NCBI GenBank assembly: GCA_002787815.1
Contig: PCUY01000047.1
Span: 1 to 64,000, forward strand
Length of the DNA stretch: 64,000 nt
Direction: 5' to 3'
From: Bacteroidetes bacterium CG12_big_fil_rev_8_21_14_0_65_60_17
GTDB taxonomy: Bacteria > Bacteroidota > Rhodothermia > Rhodothermales > UBA10348
Part shown: in pieces, positions 50,474 to 60,711 of the stretch
How the letters are laid out: each line of letters begins with the position of its first letter
Position numbering within the stretch: position 1 is the first letter of the stretch
Position numbers and translations under genes: made by a program
Notes under the pieces: model-generated
What the model was told of the DNA's origin: nothing
Databases searched by the model: none
What the model saw: the letters and a program-made list of their open reading frames with translations, nothing else

Positions 50474-53093
50474 GGCGTACATCGGCGGAGGCGTCGGCCA
50501 TGTCGGCTGCCAGAAAGGCATCCAGGCTGTGCTCCAGTTCAATCTCGGCTTCGTCCAGACGCCCTGCTTCGATAAGAAGCCGGGCGTACTCATGGCGCGT
50601 CACGGCCAGATCCGTATCTGTATTGCCCCACGCCTCCGACATGATCTGTACGGCACGGCGGTAGGCTGTAAGTGCCCGCTCCGTCTCACCGCCCTCGGCC
50701 AGGACGGACGCCAGCTCGCCCTGGTAGATGGCCGCCCAGTCTTCGGCCCCCGCCTGACCGAATACATTGACGGCTTTTGTATACCACTGTGCGGCAACGT
50801 CCAGGCGACCTTTCTCCCGCTCAAGACGCCCGAGCCACATCTGGTCCATGGCGGTGAAAAAACTGATCTCGCCGTGAATGGCCAAATGCACATCCAAGGC
50901 ACGTCTGAGGTGGCGCTCCGCCTCACTCACATGGCCCTGCGCAAGGAGAGCACGGCCCAGATAACTGAATGCACGGGCGGTATTATCGTGCTCCGCACCG
51001 TAGATATCCTGCCTTCTGTTTGCAGCATCCTGAAGCAGCTCCTTGGCCTCCTCGTAAAGCCCCAGGTCGTAGAGGACGCTTCCCAGGTTGTAGATGTTGT
51101 CGGCTACAAGCGGGTGACTGTCACCCAGCGTGGTTCTGGACATGGTCAGGGACTCTCTGTAATATCGTTCGGCGGCCGATAAATCGCCCATGCGGGCTGA
51201 ATACGTTCCCAGGTTTGAGAGCGACTCGGCGATATCCTTGTGCTGACCATCGGGAAACAGGGCCCGCCTTTCGGCAAGTGATTCCTCCAGCAGGGCATAT
51301 GCTGTTGAATCGGTGCCAAGTCGCATACGCGTAACGGCCAGGTCGTTGACCACCTGCGCCGCTTCGCGGCTTGGATAGCCCACAAGACGCCTGTACATAG
51401 CCAGCGACTCTTCGTACAGTGCAGCAGCCCGTTCCCAACTGCTGCGCGTGGACCCCTCGTCCAGAACGTAACCAAGACGATACAGCCCTTCAGCCAGATC
51501 CAGATGGTCTGTATCCGACCCGTAGCGCGCCCTCAACTCTCGGACATTTTCTTCCAGAAGGGCCCTGGCCCGGTCGGTATCTCCAATCTCGGTCAGGACC
51601 GCCCCGACCGTGTTACGAAGCGCGGCAGAAAGCTCAGAGGGGACGCCTTCACCCCGTTCCAACGATTGCGCTCCTTCACGGACCAACTCCCGAACCGTCA
51701 TTTCCCGCCCCTGTAATCGATCGGGCGACGCCGAATTGAACAGGTCTATGATGTACGCCGTCACTTCCTCCGCTTTCGATGCAGCCAGATCTGTCTGCGC
51801 CTTCTGATCGGCCATGCGTGTAGCATACTGGACCGAGAGTACGGTCGTGACGACGAGCAGGAGCACTATGACCGCACTGAAACTTACAGCGGCCCGGTTT
51901 CGACGCACGAACTTGCCTGTCCGGTATAGCGGCGAATCGGACTGCGCCTTGACCGGACGACCCCTCCGAAAGTTATCAATGTCCTGCAGGAGTTCACTCG
52001 CCGACTCGTACCGGCGATCCTGTTCTTTCCGGAGCGCCATGAGCACTATCCGGTCCAGGTCACCCGAAAGCTGCCTGCGAAGTCTGTCCAGGGACGTTGC
52101 GCGAAGCCGCGACGCGGACTCTGTGCCAGAACGTGTCACCATGGTCGATGGCCGCTCCGGCTCCTTCTCGAGCACCACCTTTTCGATTTCCTTGCGGGCG
52201 GTCGTCTGGAAAGTGAACGGTTTGTGCCCCGTGAGCAATTCGTAGAGCAGCACGCCCAACTGGTAGACATCACTGCTCGTCGTAATGCTCCCACCGCGCA
52301 GTTGTTCGGGAGATGCGTACTCGGGCGTCATGACCCGGTCCTCCATACGCGTCATGGGCATGGTATATCCGGCCAGATCCGGATTCAGGAATTTGGCAAT
52401 CCCGAAATCCAACAGCTTCACCTCTCCCTGCGCCGTAACCAGGATGTTCGACGGCTTCAGGTCCCTGTGCACAATCAGGTTCTGGTGTGCATAGTGTACG
52501 GCCGAGCAGACTTTGCCAAAAATTTCGAGCCGCTCTTCAAGTGTAAGTCGCTGCTCGTCGCAGTACGTGTCAATGCGCTCACCATCGACGAATTCCATCA
52601 CGAAATAGGACAACCCGTCATCGGTAGCCCCACCGTCGAGCAAGCGGGCAATGTGTGGATGCGTGAGCGAGGCCAGGATCTGGCGCTCCATCCGGAAACG
52701 TTTCAGGATCTCGTCCGAGTCCATGCCCCGCTTGATGACTTTCACTGCCACGTAGCGCCGGAAGGCCTCGTCATCCCGTACGGCCAGATAGACCTGGCCC
52801 ATACCTCCGCGCCCCAGCGGACGGATGAGCCTGTACGGCCCGACCGTCCGCGGCATGTCCTCTTCGTCGATCTCCTTCACCATCGACTGCAACACCTTGT
52901 GCAGGTGCTCGGGGGAATCGGACTCCAGGAAATCACTGGAATCGGAAGCGGCGTGCAACAGGCGCAAAACGTCGGCCAGGAGTTCAGCGTCATCGGCACA
53001 TTTTTCGGCCACCCAGGCCTCCCGCTCCTCGGCGGGCCGTTCCATGGCCTCGTCAAAAACAGCCTCCACCTTCTGCCAGCGCGCTTTGTCCAT
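50433..53093 (-). CDS. transmembrane Ser/Thr protein kinase with TPR repeats
   Basis: [68 protein letters not shown]; many TPRs ([22 protein letters not shown] etc.). Confidence 0.95.
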   Translation of the reverse strand: MDKARWQKVEAVFDEAMERPAEEREAWVAEKCADDAELLADVLRLLHAASDSSDFLESDSPEHLHKVLQSMVKEIDEEDMPRTVGPYRLIRPLGRGGMGQVYLAVRDDEAFRRYVAVKVIKRGMDSDEILKRFRMERQILASLTHPHIARLLDGGATDDGLSYFVMEFVDGERIDTYCDEQRLTLEERLEIFGKVCSAVHYAHQNLIVHRDLKPSNILVTAQGEVKLLDFGIAKFLNPDLAGYTMPMTRMEDRVMTPEYASPEQLRGGSITTSSDVYQLGVLLYELLTGHKPFTFQTTARKEIEKVVLEKEPERPSTMVTRSGTESASRLRATSLDRLRRQLSGDLDRIVLMALRKEQDRRYESASELLQDIDNFRRGRPVKAQSDSPLYRTGKFVRRNRAAVSFSAVIVLLLVVTTVLSVQYATRMADQKAQTDLAASKAEEVTAYIIDLFNSASPDRLQGREMTVRELVREGAQSLERGEGVPSELSAALRNTVGAVLTEIGDTDRARALLEENVRELRARYGSDTDHLDLAEGLYRLGYVLDEGSTRSSWERAAALYEESLAMYRRLVGYPSREAAQVVNDLAVTRMRLGTDSTAYALLEESLAERRALFPDGQHKDIAESLSNLGTYSARMGDLSAAERYYRESLTMSRTTLGDSHPLVADNIYNLGSVLYDLGLYEEAKELLQDAANRRQDIYGAEHDNTARAFSYLGRALLAQGHVSEAERHLRRALDVHLAIHGEISFFTAMDQMWLGRLEREKGRLDVAAQWYTKAVNVFGQAGAEDWAAIYQGELASVLAEGGETERALTAYRRAVQIMSEAWGNTDTDLAVTRHEYARLLIEAGRLDEAEIELEHSLDAFLAADMADASADVRLTLARLESARSRN

Positions 53094-53095
53094 GA

Positions 53096-53722
53096 TCAGA
53101 TTTCGTTTTCCATGAACATCATGTAGAGCAGTGACTTGGCCTTGATCCAGTCCCTGTTCACCGTCCGCTCGGCTACATCAAGTACCTCGGCTGTCTCCTT
53201 GACCGACATGTTCGCAAAGTAGCGGCACTCCACAATGCGGGCGAATCGTGGATTGAGTTCTTCCAGTCGATTGAGTGCATGGTCCAGATCCAGAATGTCG
53301 ACAGACGGTACGTTTTCGCCGGCAATCCTGGACGCATCGATCTGTGTAGAGCCATGCCGGGCTTCGGGGCCTCCTCGTTTCTGAGCCTTCCATTTGCGCG
53401 CATAGTCCACGAGGATCTGTCGCATGGCTCGCGATGTCACGGCAAAAAAGTGCGCTCTGTTCTCCCAGTCGGTCTCTTCCCGATCGAACAGCTTCAGATA
53501 GGCTTCATGAACCAGCCCTGTCGGATTCATGGTTTCCCCGGGATTGCGACGGAAAAGCTCCCGGCTGGCAATTTCCTTCAGTTGATCGTAGACAAGCTTG
53601 AAAAGCTCATCCACGGCTCCCTCATCGCCGTTTTTGTGGGCTACCAGAAGTTGTGTTACGACTCCTTCCTTGAACATGCGCAGGCGTGGTGTTTCAGACA
53701 AAGGGTACGCATTGGCAGTCAA
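53096..53722 (-). CDS. ECF RNA polymerase sigma factor
   Basis: LVHEAYLKLFDREETDWENRAHFFAVTSRAMRQILVDYARKWKAQKRGG..., ALNRLEELNPRFARIVECRYFANMSVKETAEVLDVAERTVNRDWIKAKSLLY (sigma4). Confidence 0.93.
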   Translation of the reverse strand: MTANAYPLSETPRLRMFKEGVVTQLLVAHKNGDEGAVDELFKLVYDQLKEIASRELFRRNPGETMNPTGLVHEAYLKLFDREETDWENRAHFFAVTSRAMRQILVDYARKWKAQKRGGPEARHGSTQIDASRIAGENVPSVDILDLDHALNRLEELNPRFARIVECRYFANMSVKETAEVLDVAERTVNRDWIKAKSLLYMMFMENEI

Positions 53723-53900
53723 AAACGGAACATCCCGCCGTGATTGACGAAGGACTCTAATTTACAATAACGGATTATTATTATGATGGATGCGTCGCAT
53801 GGCGCTATTATTGAACGCTTTACACGTGTTGACAACTTCATTTGCAAAACGGTTATCCCGTACCTTAATTGCACGTTGGTTCCGCAAATCCTGCACGTGA

Positions 53901-56900
53901 ATGTATCTCAGTAAGCTCGAACTGCACGGCTTCAAGAGTTTTGCCGATCGCACGGTGGTTGATTTCGCCCCCGGCGTAACCTGTGTCGTGGGCCCGAACG
54001 GATGCGGCAAATCGAATATTGTCGACGCCGTGCGTTGGGTCATCGGAGAGCAACGCGCTCGGATACTGCGCAGTGATAAAATGGACAACGTGATCTTCAA
54101 CGGGACATCCAAGCGACGCGCGCTTGGTATGTCCGAAGTCATGCTGACCATTGAAAATACGCGGGGCATCCTTCCAATAGAATATTCGGAAGTTACCATA
54201 GGTCGTCGACTCTTCCGGAGCGGCGAGTCCGAGTACCTGCTCAATGGCGTGCAGTGCCGCCTGAAGGACATCACGGATCTGTTCATGGATACGGGCATGG
54301 GCGCCGGTGCCTACTCTGTGATCGAACTGAAAATGATCGAAGAATTACTCTCGGAAAATGCCCAGGACCGGCGCCATCTGTTTGAGGAAGCGGCAGGTAT
54401 AACCAAGTACAAAGTCCGCCGTGGCCAGACGCTGCGCAAACTGAAAACAACACAGGTTGACCTTGATCGCGTGAGGGACCTGACCGACGAGCTCAACAAA
54501 CGTGTAAAAAGTCTCGAACGCCAGGCCCGGAAGACGGCGCGGTACAAGGAATACGAAAGCGAGCTTCGGAACCTGGAAATTTCCCTCGCTACGCTCGAAC
54601 ATTTCTCGCTTGCCCAGGGAATTTCAGCATCATCCAAAGCCAGGGCAGCTGCCGAGCAGGATGCTGATGTCACGGGTGGCCGCGTAAGTGCGGAAGAAGC
54701 CGCCCATGAAGCATTACAGAAGGAATATGTAGACCGCGAAAAGCGGGTTTCCGAGGGTCAGACGAAGCTCAGTCGGCATATTGACCGGTTGCGGGCTGCG
54801 GAGTCGGATTTGAGGGTGGGTACCGAGCGCCTTGCGGTCATTGCCCGCGACCTGACCCGACTTGCAGAAGAAGAAAAAACGAACGCCACGCGCCGCGACC
54901 TGCTTCTGCGCGTTCTGGAGCGCAGCCGTCTGGACCTGGAGAGTGCCCAACCGGCGGCCACGACAGCCGAAGCTGCCCTTACCGATGCGCGGCGCATCCG
55001 GGACGAGGCCCAGAACACGCAGCAGAAACATCAGACCAAATTGCAGGGCCTCCGGCAGGAAGAGCGCAATGCCATGGCGGAGCGCGCGGCGCGCGAACGT
55101 CACGTGGACCGGCTTTCCACGCGCATTGAAGTGATTGAGTCCGAGATGGAAGAACGGCGCGCCGCGCGCGAGTCGCTCGGTGCGGGCACGGACGACATTC
55201 AGGATCGCCTCCAGGTGGCGCGTGCCGAAGCCAACGCTGCACGTAATGCGCTGCTGGCGGCACAGAAGGAAGTGGACCACCGCCTGGCTGCCAGGACAGA
55301 TGCCGAACATCAGCTGCACAAGGCCCGGGAAGCGTCCCGGGACGCCGAGCGGGCATTCGACGCAGCAACGGCAGAAGCAGGGCTGCTCCGTGGACTGGTC
55401 GAGAGTTTCGACGACCTGGGTGAGAGCGTCCGATTCCTGGCACACGAAACGGATTGGACCAATAGCGATCTCGTCACCGTCGCTGACGTCATGGGATGCG
55501 ATAATGAATGGAAAACGGCCGTCGACACCGCACTTGGAGAGTTCGCGGGGTGTATTGTTGTCGCAAGTGAACGGGAGCTCGACGCGGCCGTGTCCAAGCT
55601 GCGCCGCGAAGGAAAGGGTCAGGCCAGCTTCATCGTGCTCGAGCGTCTGGACAACCTCCCCGTGGAAAACCCCGGGCCGGATCGGCGTTCCGCACCCGAA
55701 GGGACCGGGGCAACGCCGCTTGTTGATCTCGTACGCGTCAGTGAGAACCGGTATGAAGTACTTGCCCGTGCCCTCTTTCACCAGACATGGGCCGTCGACA
55801 GTATTGACGGTATCCATGCCCGGGAAGGTACGCGGGTCGTGGCCCGGACGGGCGAGTGGACCGGCAGTGCAGGAATTGTTCATGCCGGCAGCCAGCGTGA
55901 ACAGGCTACTGTGGCGTCATCGCGGGTAGGCCGCCGGGAACAGCTTGCCCGTCTTGAGAAGGAAGTGGCGCGGCTTGAAGCAGCCGCCGATAAAGCGCGG
56001 AAACGGGTACAGGAAATTGAGGCGGATCTCCAGTCTATCGATGTTGGCGCCGCCCGGCGGTCGCTTGAAGCCGCCCGTGCCGAGCATGCCGCGGCCGACA
56101 AGGCCCTGTCCCGCGCCGAGTATGAAACCGAGACCGCCGGGCGGCGCCGCGATGAGATCAATGAGCGCCTGGCTACGCTCGAGAAGCAGCGTGACGCCAC
56201 GATCACGGAAAAAGCAGGGGTGGCTGAATCCCTCACGCAGGTCAGTGTGCAGGTCGCTCACCTGCAGAAACGCCGTGCCGACGCCGAGGCGTCGTTCGCT
56301 GAAATAGAAGAAGCCAGCCGTGAGGCATTCGACTTCTTCAATGAGGCCAATATTACCGCTGTTCAGACCCGAAACAGACTCGACAATCTGAAACGCGATC
56401 TCAAGCGGAATGAGGATGACCTCAATGAACTGGCGCAGCGTGAGAAGGAGAGGGCAGAGGCCATCGTGAAGCTGACACAGCAGCAGGCCGAAACGCAGGA
56501 GCGGTGTCGGGAACTTGAGAAGGACCTCGAGAAACTGCTGGCTGCGCGTAGCGCCATGGAGACAGAAGTTTCCGCCGCAAAGGATGCGCTCATGGAATCC
56601 CGTGTCAAGATTTCAGATGTCGAAGCGACACTCCGTGGTCTGCGTCGTGATCGTGAGGCGGCCCTGAAGGTTGTTTCGAGTCATGAAGTCCGGCTGGCCG
56701 AACTTCACACGCGGCGGGAAGACCTGTGCCGCACGGTACTGGAAGATTTCAACCTGGATCTCGAAGACGAGGACTCCTGGGAGCACGAGGTACCGGACGA
56801 CTTCGACCGGACGGCGGCGAGGGAGCGCGTGCAGGAGCTCAAGGCTGAAATCCGCAGTATGGGCCCTGTGAATGCGCTGGCCCTGGAATCATTCGAAGAG

Positions 56901-57476
56901 GAAAAAGAACGCCTCACGTTCCTCACCGGGCAGTTGGAAGACCTTGAAGGTGCCGAAGAAACACTCCTCAAGACGATTGGCGAAATCAACACCACTGCCA
57001 GCGAACGCTTCAATGCCACATTCGGCGCCGTCCAGGAGAATTTCCGTCGCCTCTTTGCAGACCTGTTCGGCGAGGGGGCGTCGGCCGACGTCGTGCTCGC
57101 CGACCCGAACGACCCGCTCGAATCGGAAATAGAGATCTTTGCCAAACCGCGCGGCAAGAAGCCGAGCGTACTGGCCCAACTTTCGGGCGGCGAGAAAACC
57201 CTTACCGCCATTGCCCTCCTGTTCTCGATTTACCTCGTAAAACCAAGCCCGTTCTGCATCCTGGACGAGGTCGACGCGCCGCTCGACGATACCAACGTAG
57301 GCCGCTTCATGCAGCTCATCCGCACGTTCTCAGACTCCACACAGTTCATTCTGGTGACCCACAACAAGCGCACCATGGAAGCCGCCGACCGCATGTACGG
57401 GATTACCATGCGCGAACAGGGCGTTTCCCGCCTCGTGGGCGTCACATTCGAGGACGGCCTGGACATGGTGGCCTGA
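53901..57476 (+). CDS. smc: chromosome segregation protein SMC
   Basis: MYLSKLELHGFKSFADRTVVDFAPGVTCVVGPNGCGKSNIVDAVRWVIGEQ..., long coiled coils with hinge, LSGGEKTLTAIALLFSIYLVKPSPFCILDEVDAPLDD. Confidence 0.98.
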   Translation: MYLSKLELHGFKSFADRTVVDFAPGVTCVVGPNGCGKSNIVDAVRWVIGEQRARILRSDKMDNVIFNGTSKRRALGMSEVMLTIENTRGILPIEYSEVTIGRRLFRSGESEYLLNGVQCRLKDITDLFMDTGMGAGAYSVIELKMIEELLSENAQDRRHLFEEAAGITKYKVRRGQTLRKLKTTQVDLDRVRDLTDELNKRVKSLERQARKTARYKEYESELRNLEISLATLEHFSLAQGISASSKARAAAEQDADVTGGRVSAEEAAHEALQKEYVDREKRVSEGQTKLSRHIDRLRAAESDLRVGTERLAVIARDLTRLAEEEKTNATRRDLLLRVLERSRLDLESAQPAATTAEAALTDARRIRDEAQNTQQKHQTKLQGLRQEERNAMAERAARERHVDRLSTRIEVIESEMEERRAARESLGAGTDDIQDRLQVARAEANAARNALLAAQKEVDHRLAARTDAEHQLHKAREASRDAERAFDAATAEAGLLRGLVESFDDLGESVRFLAHETDWTNSDLVTVADVMGCDNEWKTAVDTALGEFAGCIVVASERELDAAVSKLRREGKGQASFIVLERLDNLPVENPGPDRRSAPEGTGATPLVDLVRVSENRYEVLARALFHQTWAVDSIDGIHAREGTRVVARTGEWTGSAGIVHAGSQREQATVASSRVGRREQLARLEKEVARLEAAADKARKRVQEIEADLQSIDVGAARRSLEAARAEHAAADKALSRAEYETETAGRRRDEINERLATLEKQRDATITEKAGVAESLTQVSVQVAHLQKRRADAEASFAEIEEASREAFDFFNEANITAVQTRNRLDNLKRDLKRNEDDLNELAQREKERAEAIVKLTQQQAETQERCRELEKDLEKLLAARSAMETEVSAAKDALMESRVKISDVEATLRGLRRDREAALKVVSSHEVRLAELHTRREDLCRTVLEDFNLDLEDEDSWEHEVPDDFDRTAARERVQELKAEIRSMGPVNALALESFEEEKERLTFLTGQLEDLEGAEETLLKTIGEINTTASERFNATFGAVQENFRRLFADLFGEGASADVVLADPNDPLESEIEIFAKPRGKKPSVLAQLSGGEKTLTAIALLFSIYLVKPSPFCILDEVDAPLDDTNVGRFMQLIRTFSDSTQFILVTHNKRTMEAADRMYGITMREQGVSRLVGVTFEDGLDMVA

Positions 57477-57490
57477 AAGGCTGCTGAACA

Positions 57491-58519
57491 CTATTCGTAA
57501 TCGTGCTCGAAGTACTCAACGCCACGAAGCGGAGCTTCGTTGGCTACGCCCTTGTCCCGGATGCGTGCTGAAAGGCGCTCGGCAAAGACCTTGGCCGGAT
57601 CGTAGCCGTAATGGCGCAGGATATGGTTCATGGCAATGACTTCGCACAGCACGGTGACGTTCTTGCCGGGTGTCACCGGCAACTTGACGAGCGGTAACTC
57701 GACGCCCATCAATGGATGGGTTTCGTCGATCATGCCGAGGCGCGTGTACTCCTGTTCCGGATCCCACGGATTCAGATCCACCACGACTTCAACCCGCTTC
57801 TGGAACCGGATGGCGCGAATTCCGAACATGGCGCGGACATCGACCAACCCCAGCCCGCGGATTTCCATGAAGTGCTGCACCAGATCGGTGCCGGCACCCA
57901 TCAGGATGTCGTCTTCTTTGCGCGTGACCATCACGACGTCGTCTGCCACCAGACGGTGCCCGCGCTCGACGAGATCCATGGCGACTTCGCTTTTGCCGAT
58001 ACCTGCCGGGCCCGTTATCAGAAGACCTATGCCATAGACATCCACAAGCGATCCGTGCACGGATTGTTGCAGTGCGAACTGGTCCGCCAGAAAATCGCGG
58101 AGCAGGTACATGAACTGCGTGGACGGCAAGGGCGTCACATAGACCGGGACACCTGCGCTTGTCGCCATGGCGAGAAGCTCCTTGTCCAGTTCATTGCCCT
58201 CGGTCAGGATGAAGCAGGGCACGGGAAAACGGAGCACGTTGTTGAATGCCTTGGCACGCGCCTCCACATCCAGATGATTCAGGAACCGGGTCTCGGTATT
58301 TCCCAGTACCTGCACGCGCTTGTAAGTGAAGAGCTCCAGATAACCGGCCAGCGCGAGGCCCGGGCGGTGCAGGCTGGCATCGGTGATCACCCGCTCGTCG
58401 GCTGCCGCATGGTTGAGCGGTTTGATGGAGACGTGAACCAGGGTTTCGAGCTGTTGAACGGCAAACTCGACCGTTATCGATTCCTTCTTGAAGGTTTTTG
58501 GCTGGCGGCTCGGCATCAA
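57491..58519 (-). CDS. hprK: HPr kinase/phosphorylase
   Basis: GIGLLITGPAGIGKSEVAMDLVERGHRLVADDVV; EIRGLGLVDVRAMFGIRAIRFQKRVEVVVDL. Confidence 0.95.
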   Translation of the reverse strand: MMPSRQPKTFKKESITVEFAVQQLETLVHVSIKPLNHAAADERVITDASLHRPGLALAGYLELFTYKRVQVLGNTETRFLNHLDVEARAKAFNNVLRFPVPCFILTEGNELDKELLAMATSAGVPVYVTPLPSTQFMYLLRDFLADQFALQQSVHGSLVDVYGIGLLITGPAGIGKSEVAMDLVERGHRLVADDVVMVTRKEDDILMGAGTDLVQHFMEIRGLGLVDVRAMFGIRAIRFQKRVEVVVDLNPWDPEQEYTRLGMIDETHPLMGVELPLVKLPVTPGKNVTVLCEVIAMNHILRHYGYDPAKVFAERLSARIRDKGVANEAPLRGVEYFEHDYE

Positions 58520-59517
58520 GGTACCTCAACGGCGTGGAGAATACGGTCTACAATATCCTCACTGGAAATTTCTTCTGCTTCGGCCTCGTACGTGACCGCT
58601 ATCCGATGGCGGAGTACGTCGAGGGCAATTGACCGGACGTCCTCCGGTGTGACATAGGCGCGATGCCGCAGGAAGGCGTGTGCACGGGAGGCCAGATTCA
58701 GGTTTATGGTGGCGCGGGGCGAGGCGCCGAACTCAATGAGCGGCGAGAGCGCACCGAGCCCCACGCTGTCCGGCTCGCGCGATGCCATGACCAGATCCAC
58801 GATGTAGCGCTCCACACGCTCATCCATATACAGATCATTGAGTACACTGCGCGCCGACAGGATCTGCTCGGGCGTCACAACCGGCCTGACGGCGACCTTG
58901 TCTCCCGTTCGCGCCATACGACGCATGATTTCGAGCTCCTCGTCCCGAGTCGGGTAGCCCACCTTGATTTTCATCATGAATCGATCTACCTGCGCCTCGG
59001 GAAGTGGATACGTCCCCTCCTGTTCGATCGGATTCTGCGTGGCCAGGACAAGAAAAGGAGCGTCGAGTGGGAATGTCGTCTCCCCGATCGTGACCTGGCG
59101 TTCCTGCATACTCTCCAGCAACGCCGACTGCACCTTGGCGGGAGATCGGTTGATCTCGTCGGCCAGGATGATATTGGCAAAAATAGGACCCTTCTTGATG
59201 GAGAAACTTCCTTCCTTCGGATTGAAGATGAGCGTTCCGAGCAGGTCGGCAGGCAACAGGTCGGGGGTGAACTGGATGCGTTGGAACGCCGTCCCGATGG
59301 CCTTTGCCAGCGACGATACGGTGAGGGTCTTTGCCAGGCCGGGAACGCCTTCCAGCAGTACGTGCCCGTCACCGAGGAGCCCGATCAGCAGTCGCTCTAT
59401 CATATAGCTCTGCCCAATCACTACGCGGGAGATTTCGGTGAGCAGGTCATCGACGAACGCGCTTTCCTTGGTTATGCGCTCGTTAACGGCGGTGATGTCA
59501 AATTGGGAAGTTTCCAT
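58516..59517 (-). CDS. MoxR-family AAA+ ATPase
   Basis: VLLEGVPGLAKTLTVSSLAKAIGTAFQRIQFTPDLLPADLLGT, ADEINRSPAKVQSALLESMQERQVTIG, NPIEQEGTYPLPEAQVDRF. Confidence 0.96.
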   Translation of the reverse strand: METSQFDITAVNERITKESAFVDDLLTEISRVVIGQSYMIERLLIGLLGDGHVLLEGVPGLAKTLTVSSLAKAIGTAFQRIQFTPDLLPADLLGTLIFNPKEGSFSIKKGPIFANIILADEINRSPAKVQSALLESMQERQVTIGETTFPLDAPFLVLATQNPIEQEGTYPLPEAQVDRFMMKIKVGYPTRDEELEIMRRMARTGDKVAVRPVVTPEQILSARSVLNDLYMDERVERYIVDLVMASREPDSVGLGALSPLIEFGASPRATINLNLASRAHAFLRHRAYVTPEDVRSIALDVLRHRIAVTYEAEAEEISSEDIVDRILHAVEVP

Positions 59518-60711
59518 TCAGATAATCAATGCGTGTATGTCGTCTTCGTCGTGACCGGATCTGACCGTGTCCAGATAGGCAGGGAGCGAATATGGTCTTC
59601 CCGCCACCAGGAGCATGCCACACTCACCAGTCTGCACCATGCCGTAAATACCCTCGATGCTCATGCGTTCCGCAGTTTCCAGCGCCTTGTCCGAAACATC
59701 TTTCCCCGTGGTCCAGTCGTTCGTCGATGACGCCTGCGATATCTTGAGCACGGCGCCAAACAGCTGCCAGTCGGCCTTTCTGATGGCGGTAACCAGTTTC
59801 TGCACATTCCTGTTCGAGGATACCAGATGCCGGATGGTCGGGCGGTATTTCCTTGACGCCAGTTCAAGGGCGCGCTCCAGATCGCGATGCTCCAGGTTTC
59901 TCAGCGACGTCAGCCCCTTGAACCCCTTTTCAGCGAGTTCCTGCGTCGCACTGATTGCCAACTCGCTGCGAGTTCGCATGGCCTTGACGTCGACCATGCT
60001 CCGGGGAGATGCATCGAACAGCGCAAACCCCGGTCGTGTTGTGTCAGCAAACGCAACATCAATATGGTCACCATTGCGCGCATCCACCAGAATGAAAGGT
60101 GCCTCGCCACGGAGCACCGCGACGGACGTGAATACGCGGCTGATGGTGACTCCCAGCGCCTCCTGCAGAAGACGGTGCGCCCGTATGGCCACGTCCCCGC
60201 CATCGCTCTGGAGCAGCGTGTCGCAACAAGACAGCAACGCCACGGTCAGTGATGCAAAATAGGATATACCCAGCCCTGCCGGGAGTGCCGTAACGAGTGC
60301 AACATCCAATCCGGATGGACCTCCTTCCCGCTGGATGATCCGGTCCAGAAGGGCAGCAAGGATGGGAGCGCGGCGACGATCCTCTTCATTGGAAAGGTCA
60401 ATGATGTCGGGAGCCGCTTCGTAGGCAATACGGGTCCGTCCAAGCGTATTCGGGCGCAGTGCAATGGCCGTACCCTGTCGCATGTGCAGCATGAGGGCGA
60501 ACCCCTCCACATAATGCGTATGATCGGCTACAATCCCAACCGCACCGTGGGAAAAGGCAGCTACGGGCAGGGATCCTTCACGACCGAGCCGTTCGACCAG
60601 AAGCGCCTTGGCGCGGTCCTCGTATTGGATCGGACGAAGCGACTCGTTGGCCTGTATGCGGTTGTATGCGTACAGGAACGGCCGAACGAAGCTGGGTGTG
60701 GGCTTATTCAA
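59518..60711 (-). CDS. GHMP kinase superfamily protein, galactokinase-like with degenerate motifs
   Basis: GAVGIVADHTHYVEGFALMLHMRQGTAIAL (compare galactokinase [22 protein letters not shown]) and LPAGLGISYFASLTVALL (compare GGGLSSSASLEVA). No ATG at the beginning; TTG at 60711 overlapping the fmt stop is the most likely start. Confidence 0.75.
   Translation of the reverse strand: MNKPTPSFVRPFLYAYNRIQANESLRPIQYEDRAKALLVERLGREGSLPVAAFSHGAVGIVADHTHYVEGFALMLHMRQGTAIALRPNTLGRTRIAYEAAPDIIDLSNEEDRRRAPILAALLDRIIQREGGPSGLDVALVTALPAGLGISYFASLTVALLSCCDTLLQSDGGDVAIRAHRLLQEALGVTISRVFTSVAVLRGEAPFILVDARNGDHIDVAFADTTRPGFALFDASPRSMVDVKAMRTRSELAISATQELAEKGFKGLTSLRNLEHRDLERALELASRKYRPTIRHLVSSNRNVQKLVTAIRKADWQLFGAVLKISQASSTNDWTTGKDVSDKALETAERMSIEGIYGMVQTGECGMLLVAGRPYSLPAYLDTVRSGHDEDDIHALII

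Noticed and set aside
49049-50593. 514-aa minus-strand ORF inside clpB
   Set aside because: Antisense shadow of a highly conserved gene; composition not protein-like.
55322-55340. CCCGGGA-AGCG-TCCCGGG inverted repeat in smc
   Set aside because: Only 7-bp arms in coding DNA; no functional context.
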